This document shows positions 1 through 9,100 of a DNA stretch of 64,000 nt, one piece after another (the stretch's first letter is position 1; every line of letters starts with the position of its first letter). This stretch comes from Pseudomonas sp. FeN3W (GTDB lineage: Bacteria; Pseudomonadota; Gammaproteobacteria; Pseudomonadales; Pseudomonadaceae). The translations under genes were made by a program, and so were the position numbers. The DNA lies in NCBI GenBank assembly GCA_030263805.2, contig CP136010.1, positions 868,001 to 932,000 on the forward strand, given 5' to 3'. The notes below the pieces were generated by a model, which saw only the letters and a program-made list of their open reading frames with translations, did not search any database and had not been told where the DNA came from.

Positions 1-1
1 C

Positions 2-592
2 CAACCCAAGCTCATCAGCTTTCCGCTGAAGAAGGGCCATCAGACCGAGCGCATCAACCAGCGCTGGCTCTGCGACGACTTCGACAAGGAAGCCGCGGGG
101 TTGATGCTGACCCTCGAGCGTTGCTACGCCAAGGCACCCCAGCGCGATGCGGTGCTGCCGCTGATCCGCAGCATCCTGCAATGCCCGGAGCGCAATCTGG
201 CGCTGTTCACCGAAAACTCCCTGCGCTGCCTCTGTGCTTACCTGAACATCCGCACACCGATCTACCGCGGCTCCAGCCTCGATTTGCCAGCGAAGATGGA
301 CATGCAGGACCGGGTCATCCAGATCACCCACCGGATGGACGGCGAGCTCTACCTCAACCCCATCGGCGGCATGGAGCTGTACTGCCCTGCCCGCTTCCGC
401 GCCGACGGCCTGCTGTTGCGCTTCCTGCGCATGGATGAGGTCACCTACACGCAGCTCAAGCATCCGTTCGTGCCGTCGCTGTCGATCATCGACGTGCTGA
501 TGTTCAACAGCCGCGAAGAGATCAAGGAATTGCTGCAGCGCGTCAGCGTGGTCGAGGGACAGGAAAAAAGGGCAACGCTGACACTGGCGTGA
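2..592 (+). CDS. WbqC family protein (5' end outside window)
   Basis: The reading frame is open from base 2, so the start codon lies upstream and only about 196 C-terminal residues are present. The segment PLKKGHQTERIN near the window edge and the YRGSSLDL stretch are typical of the WbqC family, proteins of roughly 230 residues found in O-antigen and exopolysaccharide clusters; their biochemical role is poorly defined, with sugar or amino-acid modification proposed. It is the first visible gene of a co-directional polysaccharide cluster, 55 bp upstream of the RfaH-like gene. An internal TTG/ATG near 101 is not the real start, because family-typical sequence continues upstream of it. Confidence 0.75.
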   Translation, partial: QPKLISFPLKKGHQTERINQRWLCDDFDKEAAGLMLTLERCYAKAPQRDAVLPLIRSILQCPERNLALFTENSLRCLCAYLNIRTPIYRGSSLDLPAKMDMQDRVIQITHRMDGELYLNPIGGMELYCPARFRADGLLLRFLRMDEVTYTQLKHPFVPSLSIIDVLMFNSREEIKELLQRVSVVEGQEKRATLTLA

Positions 593-647
593 CGACATTC
601 CGCCTGCCATCGGGATTCGGGCAGGCCAATCAGGGAAGGACATCCCC

Positions 648-1157
648 ATGACACCGAGCATTACCGCACGCTGGTACCTGATACAGACCAAGCCACGCCA
701 GGAAGCCCGCGCCGAGGAGCACCTGCTGCGCCAGCACTTCGAGTGCTACCGCCCGCTCAAGGCGCCTGCGCCCCTGCGCGGCTCACAGGGGACCAAGTCC
801 GGCGAGGCGCTGTTTCCGGGCTACCTGTTCATCCGCCTCGATTGCATTCACGACAACTGGTACCCGATCCGCTCCACCCGTGGTGTCAGCCGCGTAGTTA
901 GCTTCGGCGGCCAGCCGACGCCGGTACGCGACGAGCTGATCGAACAGTTGCGACAGCGCCTGGCCCAGCCGCAGACCATGGCGGCGGCGCCGTTCTCACC
1001 CGGCGAACGGGTCCAGGTCAGCGGGGGCAGTTTCAGCGACATCGAGGCGATCTTCGTCAGCAGCGATGGCGAAGAACGCTCCGTCATCCTGCTCAACCTG
1101 CTGCAGCGTGAGCAGAAGGTCCGGGTACCCACCCGTTATCTCCAGTGCTACCCCTGA
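648..1157 (+). CDS. rfaH: RfaH/NusG-paralogue transcription antiterminator
   Basis: A 169-residue protein with the NusG N-terminal (NGN) domain at about residues 8-105, including WYLIQTKPRQE and FPGYLFIRL, followed by a KOW-type C-terminal domain from about 113 (FSPGERVQVSGG). Canonical RfaH is about 162 residues. RfaH paralogues bind elongating RNA polymerase at an ops element in the leader of long polysaccharide operons, suppress Rho-dependent termination and recruit ribosomes. Its position inside the cluster suggests a dedicated regulator, like the UpxY/TaA/LoaP in-cluster paralogues, rather than the stand-alone global RfaH. The 5' leader of the operon is outside the window, so the ops site cannot be checked. 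The start ATG at 648 follows an AGGGAAGGA ribosome-binding site. Confidence 0.88.
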   Translation: MTPSITARWYLIQTKPRQEARAEEHLLRQHFECYRPLKAPAPLRGSQGTKSGEALFPGYLFIRLDCIHDNWYPIRSTRGVSRVVSFGGQPTPVRDELIEQLRQRLAQPQTMAAAPFSPGERVQVSGGSFSDIEAIFVSSDGEERSVILLNLLQREQKVRVPTRYLQCYP

Positions 1158-1219
1158 GCCAGGCGAGTGCCCGTAGGGCCATGCGAGCAGCCTGACAGGT
1201 TCAATCAGCGAGCCAACCG

Positions 1220-2530
1220 ATGAAGATCCTATTCCTCAATGCGTTCTACACCCCGCATGTCGGCGGCGGCGCAGAAGTCATCCTCCGGCACCTGGCCGAA
1301 GGGTTGCAGCGGCGTGGTTGTGAGGTGGCAGTGCTGGCGACCGGCCCGGATGCCGGGCTGAACATGCAGATTCAGGACGGTGTGCGGGTCTATCGCGCCA
1401 ACCTGGCGAACAGCTACTGGCATTACACCCAGCAGCGCCCGAGTCGCGTCGCCCGCCTCGGCTGGCACTACCGCGACCGCTACAACCGCGACATGCGCTG
1501 TCACGTGTGCGAGGTGATCGCGCGGGAGCAGCCGGATATCGTGGTCTGCAACAACCTCACCGGCTGGTCGATTTCCGCCTGGGACGAAATCACCGCCGCC
1601 GGCTTGCCGATCGTCCAGGTGCTGCACGACCTGTACCTGCTCTGCCCGAAGGACACCATGTTCAACCACGGCAAGAGCTGCCAGCGCCAGTGCGGTATGT
1701 GTTCGGTGTTCCGTCTCCGCCACGCCGGCGCCTCAGCGCAGGTGACCACAGTGATCGGCGTCAGCCACTTCGTGCTCGAACGCATCACCGCACAGGGCTA
1801 TTTCAGTGGCGCGCGCCAGCATGTAGTGCACAACTGCACGCCGGCCAACCCCGGTCAGGGCAGCAAGCCCAGGCAGCGCAGCAACCATCCACTGCGCTTC
1901 GGCTATATCGGCACGCTGTCGGAGAACAAGGGCGTCGGCTGGCTGATCGAGCAGTTCCAGCGGCTGGACATCGATGCGCGGCTGGATATCGCCGGGCGCG
2001 GCAAGCTGGACTACGAAGCCAGGCTGAAGGCCATGGCCGATCCGAAAAAGGTCAGCTTTCTCGGCTACTGCGACAGCGACGAGTTCATGCAGAGCATCGA
2101 CGTGCTGGTGGTGCCGTCGCTGTGGGGCGAGCCGTTCGGCCTGGTGGCCGTCGAAGGTTGCGCCAACAACCTGCCGGTGATCGCCAGCAACATGGGCGGG
2201 CTGCCGGAGATCATCCGCGATGAATGCAACGGCCTGCTCTGCTCGCCCGATGATCCCGACTCACTCGGCATCGCCATGCTCTGGCTCTACATCGACGGCG
2301 CACTGCGGCAGCGGCTCGCCAGCCAGGCACGGGCCAGCGTGCTGCCGCTGCTGGATATGGAACGCATGCTGGATCAATACCAGACCATCCTGCGTGAAAC
2401 ACTTCAGGGAACGAGAATCCACCATGAACCAGAGCCTGCTGATTACCCCGCGGCGACGCGACTCGAATCCGTTGGCCTTCGACAAGCCGACATTGTTGAC
2501 GCTGGTCGTCGCCTCGCTGCTGCTGACTGA
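1220..2530 (+). CDS. glycosyltransferase family 4
   Basis: A 436-residue GT-B fold transferase. The N-terminal acceptor domain opens with MKILFLNAFYTPHVGGGAEV, and the C-terminal nucleotide-sugar domain carries the GT4 EX7E motif in EPFGLVAVEG (about residue 302) followed by GGLPEII. Such enzymes add a sugar to a lipid-linked repeat unit on the cytoplasmic side of the inner membrane. A Cys-rich patch (CQRQCGMCSVF, about residue 154) recurs in a GT4 subgroup of exopolysaccharide loci. The last 35 codons overlap the start of the next gene out of frame and do not look like GT4 sequence; the natural end may be near LRETLQ, which would imply a lost stop codon or a 3' frameshift. The donor sugar is not predictable. 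Confidence 0.85.
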   Translation: MKILFLNAFYTPHVGGGAEVILRHLAEGLQRRGCEVAVLATGPDAGLNMQIQDGVRVYRANLANSYWHYTQQRPSRVARLGWHYRDRYNRDMRCHVCEVIAREQPDIVVCNNLTGWSISAWDEITAAGLPIVQVLHDLYLLCPKDTMFNHGKSCQRQCGMCSVFRLRHAGASAQVTTVIGVSHFVLERITAQGYFSGARQHVVHNCTPANPGQGSKPRQRSNHPLRFGYIGTLSENKGVGWLIEQFQRLDIDARLDIAGRGKLDYEARLKAMADPKKVSFLGYCDSDEFMQSIDVLVVPSLWGEPFGLVAVEGCANNLPVIASNMGGLPEIIRDECNGLLCSPDDPDSLGIAMLWLYIDGALRQRLASQARASVLPLLDMERMLDQYQTILRETLQGTRIHHEPEPADYPAATRLESVGLRQADIVDAGRRLAAAD

Positions 2531-3722
2531 AACCTTCTCCGGCGCCCTGCGCTACTACTTCGACATGGCCGGAGTCTCCTGGCTGCTGTACCTGCCCAAG
2601 GTTGCCTGCCTGATCGCACTGGGCCTGGAGCTGTTGCGATACCGTGGCTGGCCGGCGTTCTGGCTGGTGCTGCTGGGACTTGTCACGTCCACCCAGCTGG
2701 CGCTGATGCATGGCGCGGAGCTGGCCAACATCGGTTTCAGCCTGTTCATCTACATTCCACTGCTGTTCGGCCTGATCTGCGGCCGGCATGTGGAACTGCG
2801 CCTAGGGCTGCTGCGGCGAATCATCGGCTTCTGCCTGATCGCCTCATTCGTCGGCATCGCCCTGGATCTGATGACCAGCGTGCCGTGGAAGGGCTACAGC
2901 TACATGGTCGGCGAGGTGGAACTGAGCGCCAACCGCTCCTGGGCGTTCGACGACATCGACCGCATCGGCGGCTTCGCCCGTATGTCCACCGCGCTGTCGG
3001 TGATGATCGCCATCTACAGCCTGTTCCTCGCCGCATTCACACGCTCGCGACTGCTGCGGGTACTGCTCTACATCGCCGCGCTGGTCGGCATCGTGCTGAC
3101 CACCAACAAATCCACCGCGGCGGCCTATGTGCTGACCCTGCTGATGCTGATCGTCACGGCCTACCGCTTCGCCAGCGCCACGGCCTTTCTCGTCGCCGTG
3201 CTGGTCGGCCTGATGCTGCCGATGCTCAGTCTGGTGCTCAGCCTGGACCCCAACGCCGCCAACAACGGCTCGCTGCTGGCCTCGTTCGCCGACCGCCTGA
3301 TCAACAGCTGGCCGAACTTCATCGAGGTCATCACCCGTGAGGGATGGGGCTGGTGGGGCGCAGGATTCGGTGCGGTGGGCAGCGCAGGACAGGTCTATCC
3401 CGTACCGGGCCTCGAGCTGCTGAGCGTTGCCGACAATACCGCGCTGTACCTGTGGGGGATGCTTGGCGTGTTCGGTGTGCTGCTCTATCTGCTGATCTTT
3501 CCGCTCATGCTGCGCCTGCATGAACGGGGCTCGCGACTGCGTAGCGCGCTGCTGCCGATCGTCTTCTGCATGTGCCTGGTGGCCTGGGCCACGGATGTTC
3601 TGGAGGTGTCCATCGCCACGCTGTTCCTGGGCCTGGCGATCTCCCATGTGCTGACCCCGGCCCGCGCCCCGAGCAGCAACCTGGCGGCGCAACGGCTGCC
3701 CGAGTTGCGGCACCTGACCTGA
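2424..3722 (+). CDS. Wzy/O-antigen-ligase-like membrane protein
   Basis: A 432-residue integral membrane protein with about ten hydrophobic segments and a large loop carrying Arg and Trp (about residues 270-320, with INSWPNFIEV and EGWGWWGAGFGAVG), the topology of Wzy polymerases and WaaL-type ligases. It would join repeat units in the periplasm; PslJ is the analogue in the P. aeruginosa psl locus. The ATG at 2424 (MNQSLLITPRR) is preferred: sequence upstream in this frame is an out-of-frame reading of the glycosyltransferase. This start overlaps the upstream gene by 107 bp, unusually long for an operon and suggestive of translational coupling or a recent frame change in the upstream gene. 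The gene ends 15 bp before the GH39 gene. Confidence 0.75.
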   Translation: MNQSLLITPRRRDSNPLAFDKPTLLTLVVASLLLTETFSGALRYYFDMAGVSWLLYLPKVACLIALGLELLRYRGWPAFWLVLLGLVTSTQLALMHGAELANIGFSLFIYIPLLFGLICGRHVELRLGLLRRIIGFCLIASFVGIALDLMTSVPWKGYSYMVGEVELSANRSWAFDDIDRIGGFARMSTALSVMIAIYSLFLAAFTRSRLLRVLLYIAALVGIVLTTNKSTAAAYVLTLLMLIVTAYRFASATAFLVAVLVGLMLPMLSLVLSLDPNAANNGSLLASFADRLINSWPNFIEVITREGWGWWGAGFGAVGSAGQVYPVPGLELLSVADNTALYLWGMLGVFGVLLYLLIFPLMLRLHERGSRLRSALLPIVFCMCLVAWATDVLEVSIATLFLGLAISHVLTPARAPSSNLAAQRLPELRHLT

Positions 3723-3737
3723 GACCTACCTTCACGG

Positions 3738-5060
3738 ATGATCCACATGACGAAGCGCTCTACCCCGCTCAACGCCCTGCTGCTGGGCGGCTTGCTTGGC
3801 CTTGCCCCGTTTGCGTCGGCCCAGACCACCGAGGAGCCTTTCGTGGTCGGCGTCTGTGCCCATGAACTGCACAAGGGCGATCCCAGCGGCCGCGCCTACG
3901 CGATGATGCGCGATGCCGGCATCACGTCCGTGCGTACCGACGCCCACTGGGCCTATGTCGAGCGCCGGCCCGGACAATTGAAGATCGAGCCATCCTGGCA
4001 CCGGTACCTGAAGGCGACCGCCGCTCACGGACTGAGCACCCAGTTCATCCTCGGCTACGGCAACTCGCACTACGGCGGAGGTGAAAAGCCCCGCAGCGAG
4101 CCGGTCAGGGCGGCGTTCAACCGCTATGTCGAGTTCATCACCGAAGAACTGAAAGGCCAGGTCGCCTATTACGAGATCTGGAACGAATGGGACGTCGAGG
4201 ACCCGCGCGACCCCAAGTTCACCCAGGATTACGCACGGCTGATCGCCGATGCATCCGGGATCATCCGCCAGCGCGCGCCCAACGCCAAGGTGCTCGCCGG
4301 CGCCGTGACCAGCCAGGGCATCGACTCAGGTTTCGCCCTGCGTCTGCTGGAGAACGGCCTGATGCAATCGGTCGACGGCCTGTCGTTGCACCCCTACGTG
4401 CACTGCCGTGGCTGGCGACGCAACACACCGGAGGCCTGGATCGAATGGATGAGCGAGGTCGACAAGGACCTGACCCGCGCCGCCGGACGTCCAGTACCGC
4501 TCTACCTGACGGAGATGGCCTGGCCCGCCCATCAGGGCGCATGCGGCATCGATGAAAGCCTGCAGGCGGCCTACCTTGCCCGCGCTTTCTTCCTGGCCAA
4601 GACGCTGCCCAGCATCAAGGGCATGTGGTGGTACGACTTCCGCAACGATGGCACCGACAAGACCGAACGCGAGCACAACTTCGGCCTGGTGCGGCAGGAC
4701 TTCACCCTCAAGCCGGCCTATTCGGTGCTCGCCTCCATCAGCCAGATCGTCAGCCAGTACAACTTTACGAACCGCGAAGAAAAAACCCCGAGCGACGTGG
4801 TGATGCTGCGATTCGCCCGCGACGACGATGAGTTGATGGTGGCCTGGAGCACCGGCAAGCCGAGGACCGTGGAACTGCAGAATGCCAATGGCTCGGCAGG
4901 CCAGGTGGCGATGATCGATACCGCCCAGCCCCAGCACGGGCGGGTGGTCACCAGCACCGAGTGGAGATGCTCCGGCAAAGGCCAAGCCTGCAGCACCAGG
5001 GTGGAGCTCGATGGATTTCCGAAAATCATCAGCATGCGCGCGGTACAGAACGACGGTTGA
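3738..5060 (+). CDS. pslG: secreted GH39 glycosidase, PslG-like
   Basis: A 440-residue protein with an N-terminal signal peptide (cleavage near ASAQT, residue 29) and a TIM-barrel glycosidase domain. The acid/base Glu sits in YEIWNEWD (E150) and the nucleophile Glu in LYLTEMAWP (E259), the two-Glu arrangement of GH39/clan GH-A. Length, signal and catalytic spacing match PslG of P. aeruginosa (about 442 residues, catalytic Glu 165 and 276), an endoglycosidase encoded inside the psl operon that cuts the Psl polymer. The likely role is periplasmic trimming during synthesis. A second in-frame ATG at 3747 is equally possible as start. A 178-bp gap with no evident gene follows. Confidence 0.82.
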   Translation: MIHMTKRSTPLNALLLGGLLGLAPFASAQTTEEPFVVGVCAHELHKGDPSGRAYAMMRDAGITSVRTDAHWAYVERRPGQLKIEPSWHRYLKATAAHGLSTQFILGYGNSHYGGGEKPRSEPVRAAFNRYVEFITEELKGQVAYYEIWNEWDVEDPRDPKFTQDYARLIADASGIIRQRAPNAKVLAGAVTSQGIDSGFALRLLENGLMQSVDGLSLHPYVHCRGWRRNTPEAWIEWMSEVDKDLTRAAGRPVPLYLTEMAWPAHQGACGIDESLQAAYLARAFFLAKTLPSIKGMWWYDFRNDGTDKTEREHNFGLVRQDFTLKPAYSVLASISQIVSQYNFTNREEKTPSDVVMLRFARDDDELMVAWSTGKPRTVELQNANGSAGQVAMIDTAQPQHGRVVTSTEWRCSGKGQACSTRVELDGFPKIISMRAVQNDG

Positions 5061-5238
5061 GCCCTGTCGTGACATGCGCTGACCGCACGCCCCGAACGTC
5101 CAGGCGCAACGCAACCGCAGCAGCACTCGCCGGCGAGCCCGACTGAACCGACGCACCGCTTCGCGAGCCGCCACCGACAGACCGTCACCGCTTGCCAGCG
5201 GTCGGCGGCGCACACCATCCCCGCAAGGAGAGCCCTAC

Positions 5239-6345
5239 ATGATCGCCATCAACGCCCGTTTCCTGACTCAGGAAACCCGCGGTGTGCAACGTTTTGCCGA
5301 ACAGGTCTGCCTGGAGCTTGCCGCCATGCGCAAGGACCTGACATTCATTGCGCCGGACGACATCCGCATGCACGCCAGCGCCGAGCGCCTGCAGGTGCGG
5401 CGCATCGGCCGCAACCACGGGCATCTGTGGGAACAGCTGGACCTGCCTCTGTGGCTGGCGCGCCATGGCTATCCGCCGCTGGTATCACTGTGCAACACGG
5501 CACCGCTGATCTACCGCAACCAGATCGCCACCCATCACGACATCACCTACGTGCGCCATCCGGAGAGCTATTCGCGCGCCTTCCGCAGCGTCTACAAGGG
5601 GCTCACGCCGCTGCTGCTCAAGCGCATCAAGGCACTGATCACCGTCAGCGACTTCTCACGCAAGGAAATCGCCCGCTACTACGGCTACCCGAGCGAGAAG
5701 ATCTGCGTCGTCCCCAATGCGGTGGCGGCCAAGTTCCATCCGCCGAGTGGCGCGGATCGCAGCGGCAATGCCAGGCCATACGTGCTGGCGGTGTCCTCCC
5801 CGAACGCGCACAAGAACTTCGCGCGGATGGTCGCGGCCTTCCTCAGCCTGGAAGGCTTCGATGACGTGGAACTGCACATCGTCGGCGACTCGCACTCGGT
5901 CTTCTCAGGCTCCACTTCCAGCATTGATGGCAATCCACGCGTACGCATTCTCGGCCGGCTGAACGACGATCAGCTGGTGCGCGAATACCAGGGCGCCACC
6001 GCCTTCGTGTTCCCTTCGCTCTACGAAGGCTTCGGCATTCCGCCGCTGGAGGCCCAGGCCTGCGGGTGTCCGGTGATCGCCGCCCGGGCCGCGTCGATAC
6101 CCGAAGTGCTCGGCGAGAGCGTGCTCTATTTCGAGCCCCTGAACATCGAGGACATTGCCCGCTGCATGCGCCACGTGCTGCAGGACGCGCGCCTGCGCGA
6201 TGACCTGCGCACCCTCGGCCTGGCCAACGTCGAGCGCTACTCCTGGAAGCGCTCGGCGCAAACCGTGTCGCAGCTGATCGACAAGGCACTGATGGGCAAG
6301 CCCAGCCCGCCGTCCTTTATCGCCTGGTCATCGGACCGCCCCTGA
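5239..6345 (+). CDS. glycosyltransferase family 4
   Basis: A 368-residue GT-B transferase beginning MIAINARFLTQETRGVQRF, an N-terminal signature of mannosyltransferase-type GT4 enzymes. The EX7E motif is in EGFGIPPLEAQACGCPV (about residue 262) and the substrate-loop HHDITYVRHP near residue 98. The start is backed by a GCAAGGAGA ribosome-binding site 8 bp upstream. The next gene starts 55 bp downstream. Within the cluster it should build the repeat unit at the cytoplasmic face; PslH/PslI are the nearest functional analogues by context. The linkage and donor cannot be read from the sequence. Confidence 0.87.
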   Translation: MIAINARFLTQETRGVQRFAEQVCLELAAMRKDLTFIAPDDIRMHASAERLQVRRIGRNHGHLWEQLDLPLWLARHGYPPLVSLCNTAPLIYRNQIATHHDITYVRHPESYSRAFRSVYKGLTPLLLKRIKALITVSDFSRKEIARYYGYPSEKICVVPNAVAAKFHPPSGADRSGNARPYVLAVSSPNAHKNFARMVAAFLSLEGFDDVELHIVGDSHSVFSGSTSSIDGNPRVRILGRLNDDQLVREYQGATAFVFPSLYEGFGIPPLEAQACGCPVIAARAASIPEVLGESVLYFEPLNIEDIARCMRHVLQDARLRDDLRTLGLANVERYSWKRSAQTVSQLIDKALMGKPSPPSFIAWSSDRP

Positions 6346-6399
6346 TGCCCGACGAATGCAGTCCCGACATTCAACTCCATCAATCAAGCGAGGCAGACC

Positions 6400-7434
6400 A
6401 TGGAACGGTTGGCGCATATCGACGCGCTACGCGGCAGCGCAGCCCTACTCCTGATTTTCCAGACCCTGCTGCTGCCACTGTCAGACGGCTGGGCACTGCA
6501 GCACGCCCTGGACCCCGGACTGCTGGCGGTGCTCTGGTTCCTGCTGTGCTGCGGTTTCATCGTGCCGGCCAGCCTGCACGCCAGCGTCGACGGCGGGCGA
6601 GGCTTCGTCGTCCGCCGCCTGCTGCGCCTGCTGCCGGTCTACCTGCTGGCGGTGCTGCTGACCGCCATTCTGTTGCCGACGGCACCGGCCTGGCTGCCGG
6701 GTGTGGCCGCTCCAGGCAGCGCTATGGCGTTCGAGGTCATCGGCGCTTACGGAGCGCTGCCGCCAATCCTGCTGTTCTACGGGTTCTGCCTGCTGCTGCA
6801 GGTGCTCGGCCTTTTGCACAGCGTCAGTCTGCGGACCAGCTGCGCGCTCGTGCTGCTGGCGGTGGCGCTGCTGCTCGCCCTGGCGCGGCAGCTGCTGGGC
6901 ACAGAGCTACCGGTCACGCTGCCGCTGGCGCTATCACTGATGTTTTTCGCGTCACTCAGGTACGAGGCCAAGCATGAAAGCAGCAGCTACGCCCGCAGAC
7001 GAGCCCGTGAATATGCGCGCTACACGCTGCGAATCTACCTGCTGGTGCTGCCGATCATCTTCCTCGCCGGCTGGTCTGCGGACGCAACCGCCTGGCCCCG
7101 GGACCTGCTCACCTATGCCCTGGCCATCGTGACCTTCCTGCTGGTCACCAGCCGGCTACCGCTACGGGCACCGCCGCTCGTCTGGCTTGGAAGCCTCAGC
7201 TACTCGCTCTATCTGTTGCTGCCAGCGATGCAGCGCCTGAGCGAACTGCTGACCCAGGCGCTCGGCCTGACCGGCCCGACCGCCAGCCTGGCTGGCGCTG
7301 TGTTCGGCCTGCTGCTGGCCCTCGGCAGCGCCCAGCTCTGCCGACAGTTGCTGGATCTACCGCTGGCTCACGCCGGCAGGCGCCTGACCAGACAACACGA
7401 CCTGATGCCACTGGCACGCCTGCACAGCCGCTGA
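6400..7434 (+). CDS. acyltransferase-3-like membrane protein lacking the motif His
   Basis: A 344-residue hydrophobic protein starting MERLAHIDALRGSAALLLIF, the opening signature of acyltransferase family 3 (membrane O-acetyltransferases that decorate surface glycans). FVVRRLLRLLPVYLLAV (about residue 69) is the conserved basic helix boundary. The family R-X10-H motif is incomplete: Arg11 is present, but the position eleven residues on (22) is Thr instead of His. The protein may be catalytically altered, use another residue, or serve as a non-enzymatic partner of the second acyltransferase at 10.4 kb, whose motif is intact. PslL occupies an equivalent place in psl clusters. Confidence 0.78.
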   Translation: MERLAHIDALRGSAALLLIFQTLLLPLSDGWALQHALDPGLLAVLWFLLCCGFIVPASLHASVDGGRGFVVRRLLRLLPVYLLAVLLTAILLPTAPAWLPGVAAPGSAMAFEVIGAYGALPPILLFYGFCLLLQVLGLLHSVSLRTSCALVLLAVALLLALARQLLGTELPVTLPLALSLMFFASLRYEAKHESSSYARRRAREYARYTLRIYLLVLPIIFLAGWSADATAWPRDLLTYALAIVTFLLVTSRLPLRAPPLVWLGSLSYSLYLLLPAMQRLSELLTQALGLTGPTASLAGAVFGLLLALGSAQLCRQLLDLPLAHAGRRLTRQHDLMPLARLHSR

Positions 7435-7482
7435 GGCTCACCGCCTCGCTGCTCACTCTTTCTCAATCAAGGATGTCATGCC

Positions 7483-8691
7483 ATGAAAGTTGCCATCGTT
7501 CACGACTGGCTGGTGACGTATGCCGGCGCCGAGCGCGTGCTCGCCGGGCTGTGCGCCGTCTGGCCGGACGCCGATCTGTTCGCCGTCATCGATTTTCTCT
7601 CCGACGCCGACCGTGCCCACCTCGGCGGCAAGCGCGCCACCACCACCTTCATCCAGCAACTGCCGAAGGCGCGCACCCATTACCAGAAGTACCTGCCGCT
7701 GATGCCGCTGGCCATCGAGCAGCTCGACATGTCCTCGTATGACCTGATCATTTCCAGCAGTCACGCAGTGGCCAAGGGCGTGCTGACCGGGCCCAACCAG
7801 CTGCACATCAGCTACGTGCATTCGCCCATCCGCTACGCCTGGGACCTGCAGCACCAGTACCTGCACGAAGCCAGCCTGGAGCGCGGCATCAAGGCCAAGC
7901 TGGCGCGCATGCTGCTGCACTACATGCGCATGTGGGACCAGCGCACCGCCAGCGGCGTCGACGAGTTCATCGCCAATTCGCACTTCATCGGCCGGCGCAT
8001 CAACAAGAGCTACCGGCGCCAATCCACGGTGATCTACCCGCCGGTCGACACCCGCCAGTTCACCCTGCACGAGGCCAAGGAAGACTTCTATCTCACCGCT
8101 TCGCGGATGGTGCCCTACAAGAAGATGCCGATGATCATCGAGGCGTTCGCGGCCATGCCGGACAAGCGCCTGATCGTCATCGGCACCGGCCCGGAAATGG
8201 AAAAGGCCCGTGAAGCGGCCGGGCCCAATGTCACCCTGCTCGGCTACCAGAGTTTTGAGGTGCTGCTGCAACACATGCAGCGCGCCAAAGCGTTCGTCTT
8301 CGCCGCCGAAGAAGATTTCGGCATCGCGCCCATCGAGGCCCAGGCCTGTGGCACGCCGGTGGTCGCCTACGGGCGCGGCGGCGTACTGGAAACCGTGCGC
8401 GGGCTCGAACATGCCGAACCCACCGGCGTGTTCTACCCGGAGCAGACCACCGCCTCGCTCATCGCCGCCATCGGCGAGTTCGAGGCCCAGTGCTCGCGCA
8501 TCACACCGGAAAACTGCCGACGCAATGCCGAGCGCTTCTCCAGCGAACGCTTCCAGCAGGAAATCCGCGCCTTCGTCGACGCGCGCCTGCGCGAAGCCAG
8601 GGCGCTCGACCTTCAGCAGAGCTCGGCGCCCTTGCCGGCCCCCAGCACGCCGCTCTACCCGGCAGCCGTGGTGCCGATCAAGCACGCCTGA
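7483..8691 (+). CDS. glycosyltransferase family 4 (WbaZ-like)
   Basis: A 402-residue GT4 enzyme. MKVAIVHDWLVTYAGAERVL at the N-terminus and HSPIRYAWDLQHQYL near residue 110 are hallmarks of WbaZ-type mannosyltransferases, and the EX7E motif lies in EDFGIAPIEAQACGTPV (about residue 277). It would transfer a sugar, plausibly mannose, onto the lipid-linked repeat unit in the cytoplasm. The start at 7483 follows AAGGATGTCATGCC, a moderate ribosome-binding site. It lies 48 bp after the acyltransferase gene and 41 bp before a small secreted protein gene, all in one orientation. Confidence 0.88.
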   Translation: MKVAIVHDWLVTYAGAERVLAGLCAVWPDADLFAVIDFLSDADRAHLGGKRATTTFIQQLPKARTHYQKYLPLMPLAIEQLDMSSYDLIISSSHAVAKGVLTGPNQLHISYVHSPIRYAWDLQHQYLHEASLERGIKAKLARMLLHYMRMWDQRTASGVDEFIANSHFIGRRINKSYRRQSTVIYPPVDTRQFTLHEAKEDFYLTASRMVPYKKMPMIIEAFAAMPDKRLIVIGTGPEMEKAREAAGPNVTLLGYQSFEVLLQHMQRAKAFVFAAEEDFGIAPIEAQACGTPVVAYGRGGVLETVRGLEHAEPTGVFYPEQTTASLIAAIGEFEAQCSRITPENCRRNAERFSSERFQQEIRAFVDARLREARALDLQQSSAPLPAPSTPLYPAAVVPIKHA

Positions 8692-8732
8692 TGCGTTTAC
8701 CCATCAACCCATTCACTTACGAGGTTTCAAGG

Positions 8733-9062
8733 ATGAACACAGTAAAGAAGTGGATGAGAGTGACCCGAGCGCTCGGGTTCGCTCTCGTTGTAGTGATCGA
8801 GCCAGCCAGCGCTGCGGTGAACGCCGACACGCTGATCACCGAACCGACCAACCCGTCCAGCCAGTTGCCTGCCTGCACCAGCGCCGGCAGTGCGAGCGTC
8901 ATCGCCTACAGCGACTCGTCAACCGACGCCACGCCACGCTGTGGCTCCAATGGCGGCGGTCAGCAGGAAAGCCCATCCGGTCATCAACCGTATCGATTCG
9001 CGGAACCGGCGTCCGGTTCGTTCTGGAGTCCGCCGGCAGACAGCAGGCGCTATTCATTCTGA
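8733..9062 (+). CDS. small secreted protein of unknown function
   Basis: A 109-residue protein with a clear Sec-type N-terminus: basic MNTVKKWMRVTRA, hydrophobic LGFALVVVI and a predicted cleavage after ASA (residue 27). The mature part is rich in Ser, Thr, Pro and Gly with two Cys (LPACTSA and PRCGSN) about 22 residues apart. GAGG lies 8 bp before the ATG. I do not recognise the family. In the +2 frame past about 8960 an uninterrupted stretch with a hydrophobic pattern (VRFVLESAGRQQALFILI) runs into the next small gene, so a frameshift that once joined the two cannot be excluded. The position inside the polysaccharide operon suggests an envelope role. Confidence 0.5.
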   Translation: MNTVKKWMRVTRALGFALVVVIEPASAAVNADTLITEPTNPSSQLPACTSAGSASVIAYSDSSTDATPRCGSNGGGQQESPSGHQPYRFAEPASGSFWSPPADSRRYSF

Positions 9063-9100
9063 TCCGGCGTCGCAGCACCGGGTCATGCAGGAGCACAGAC

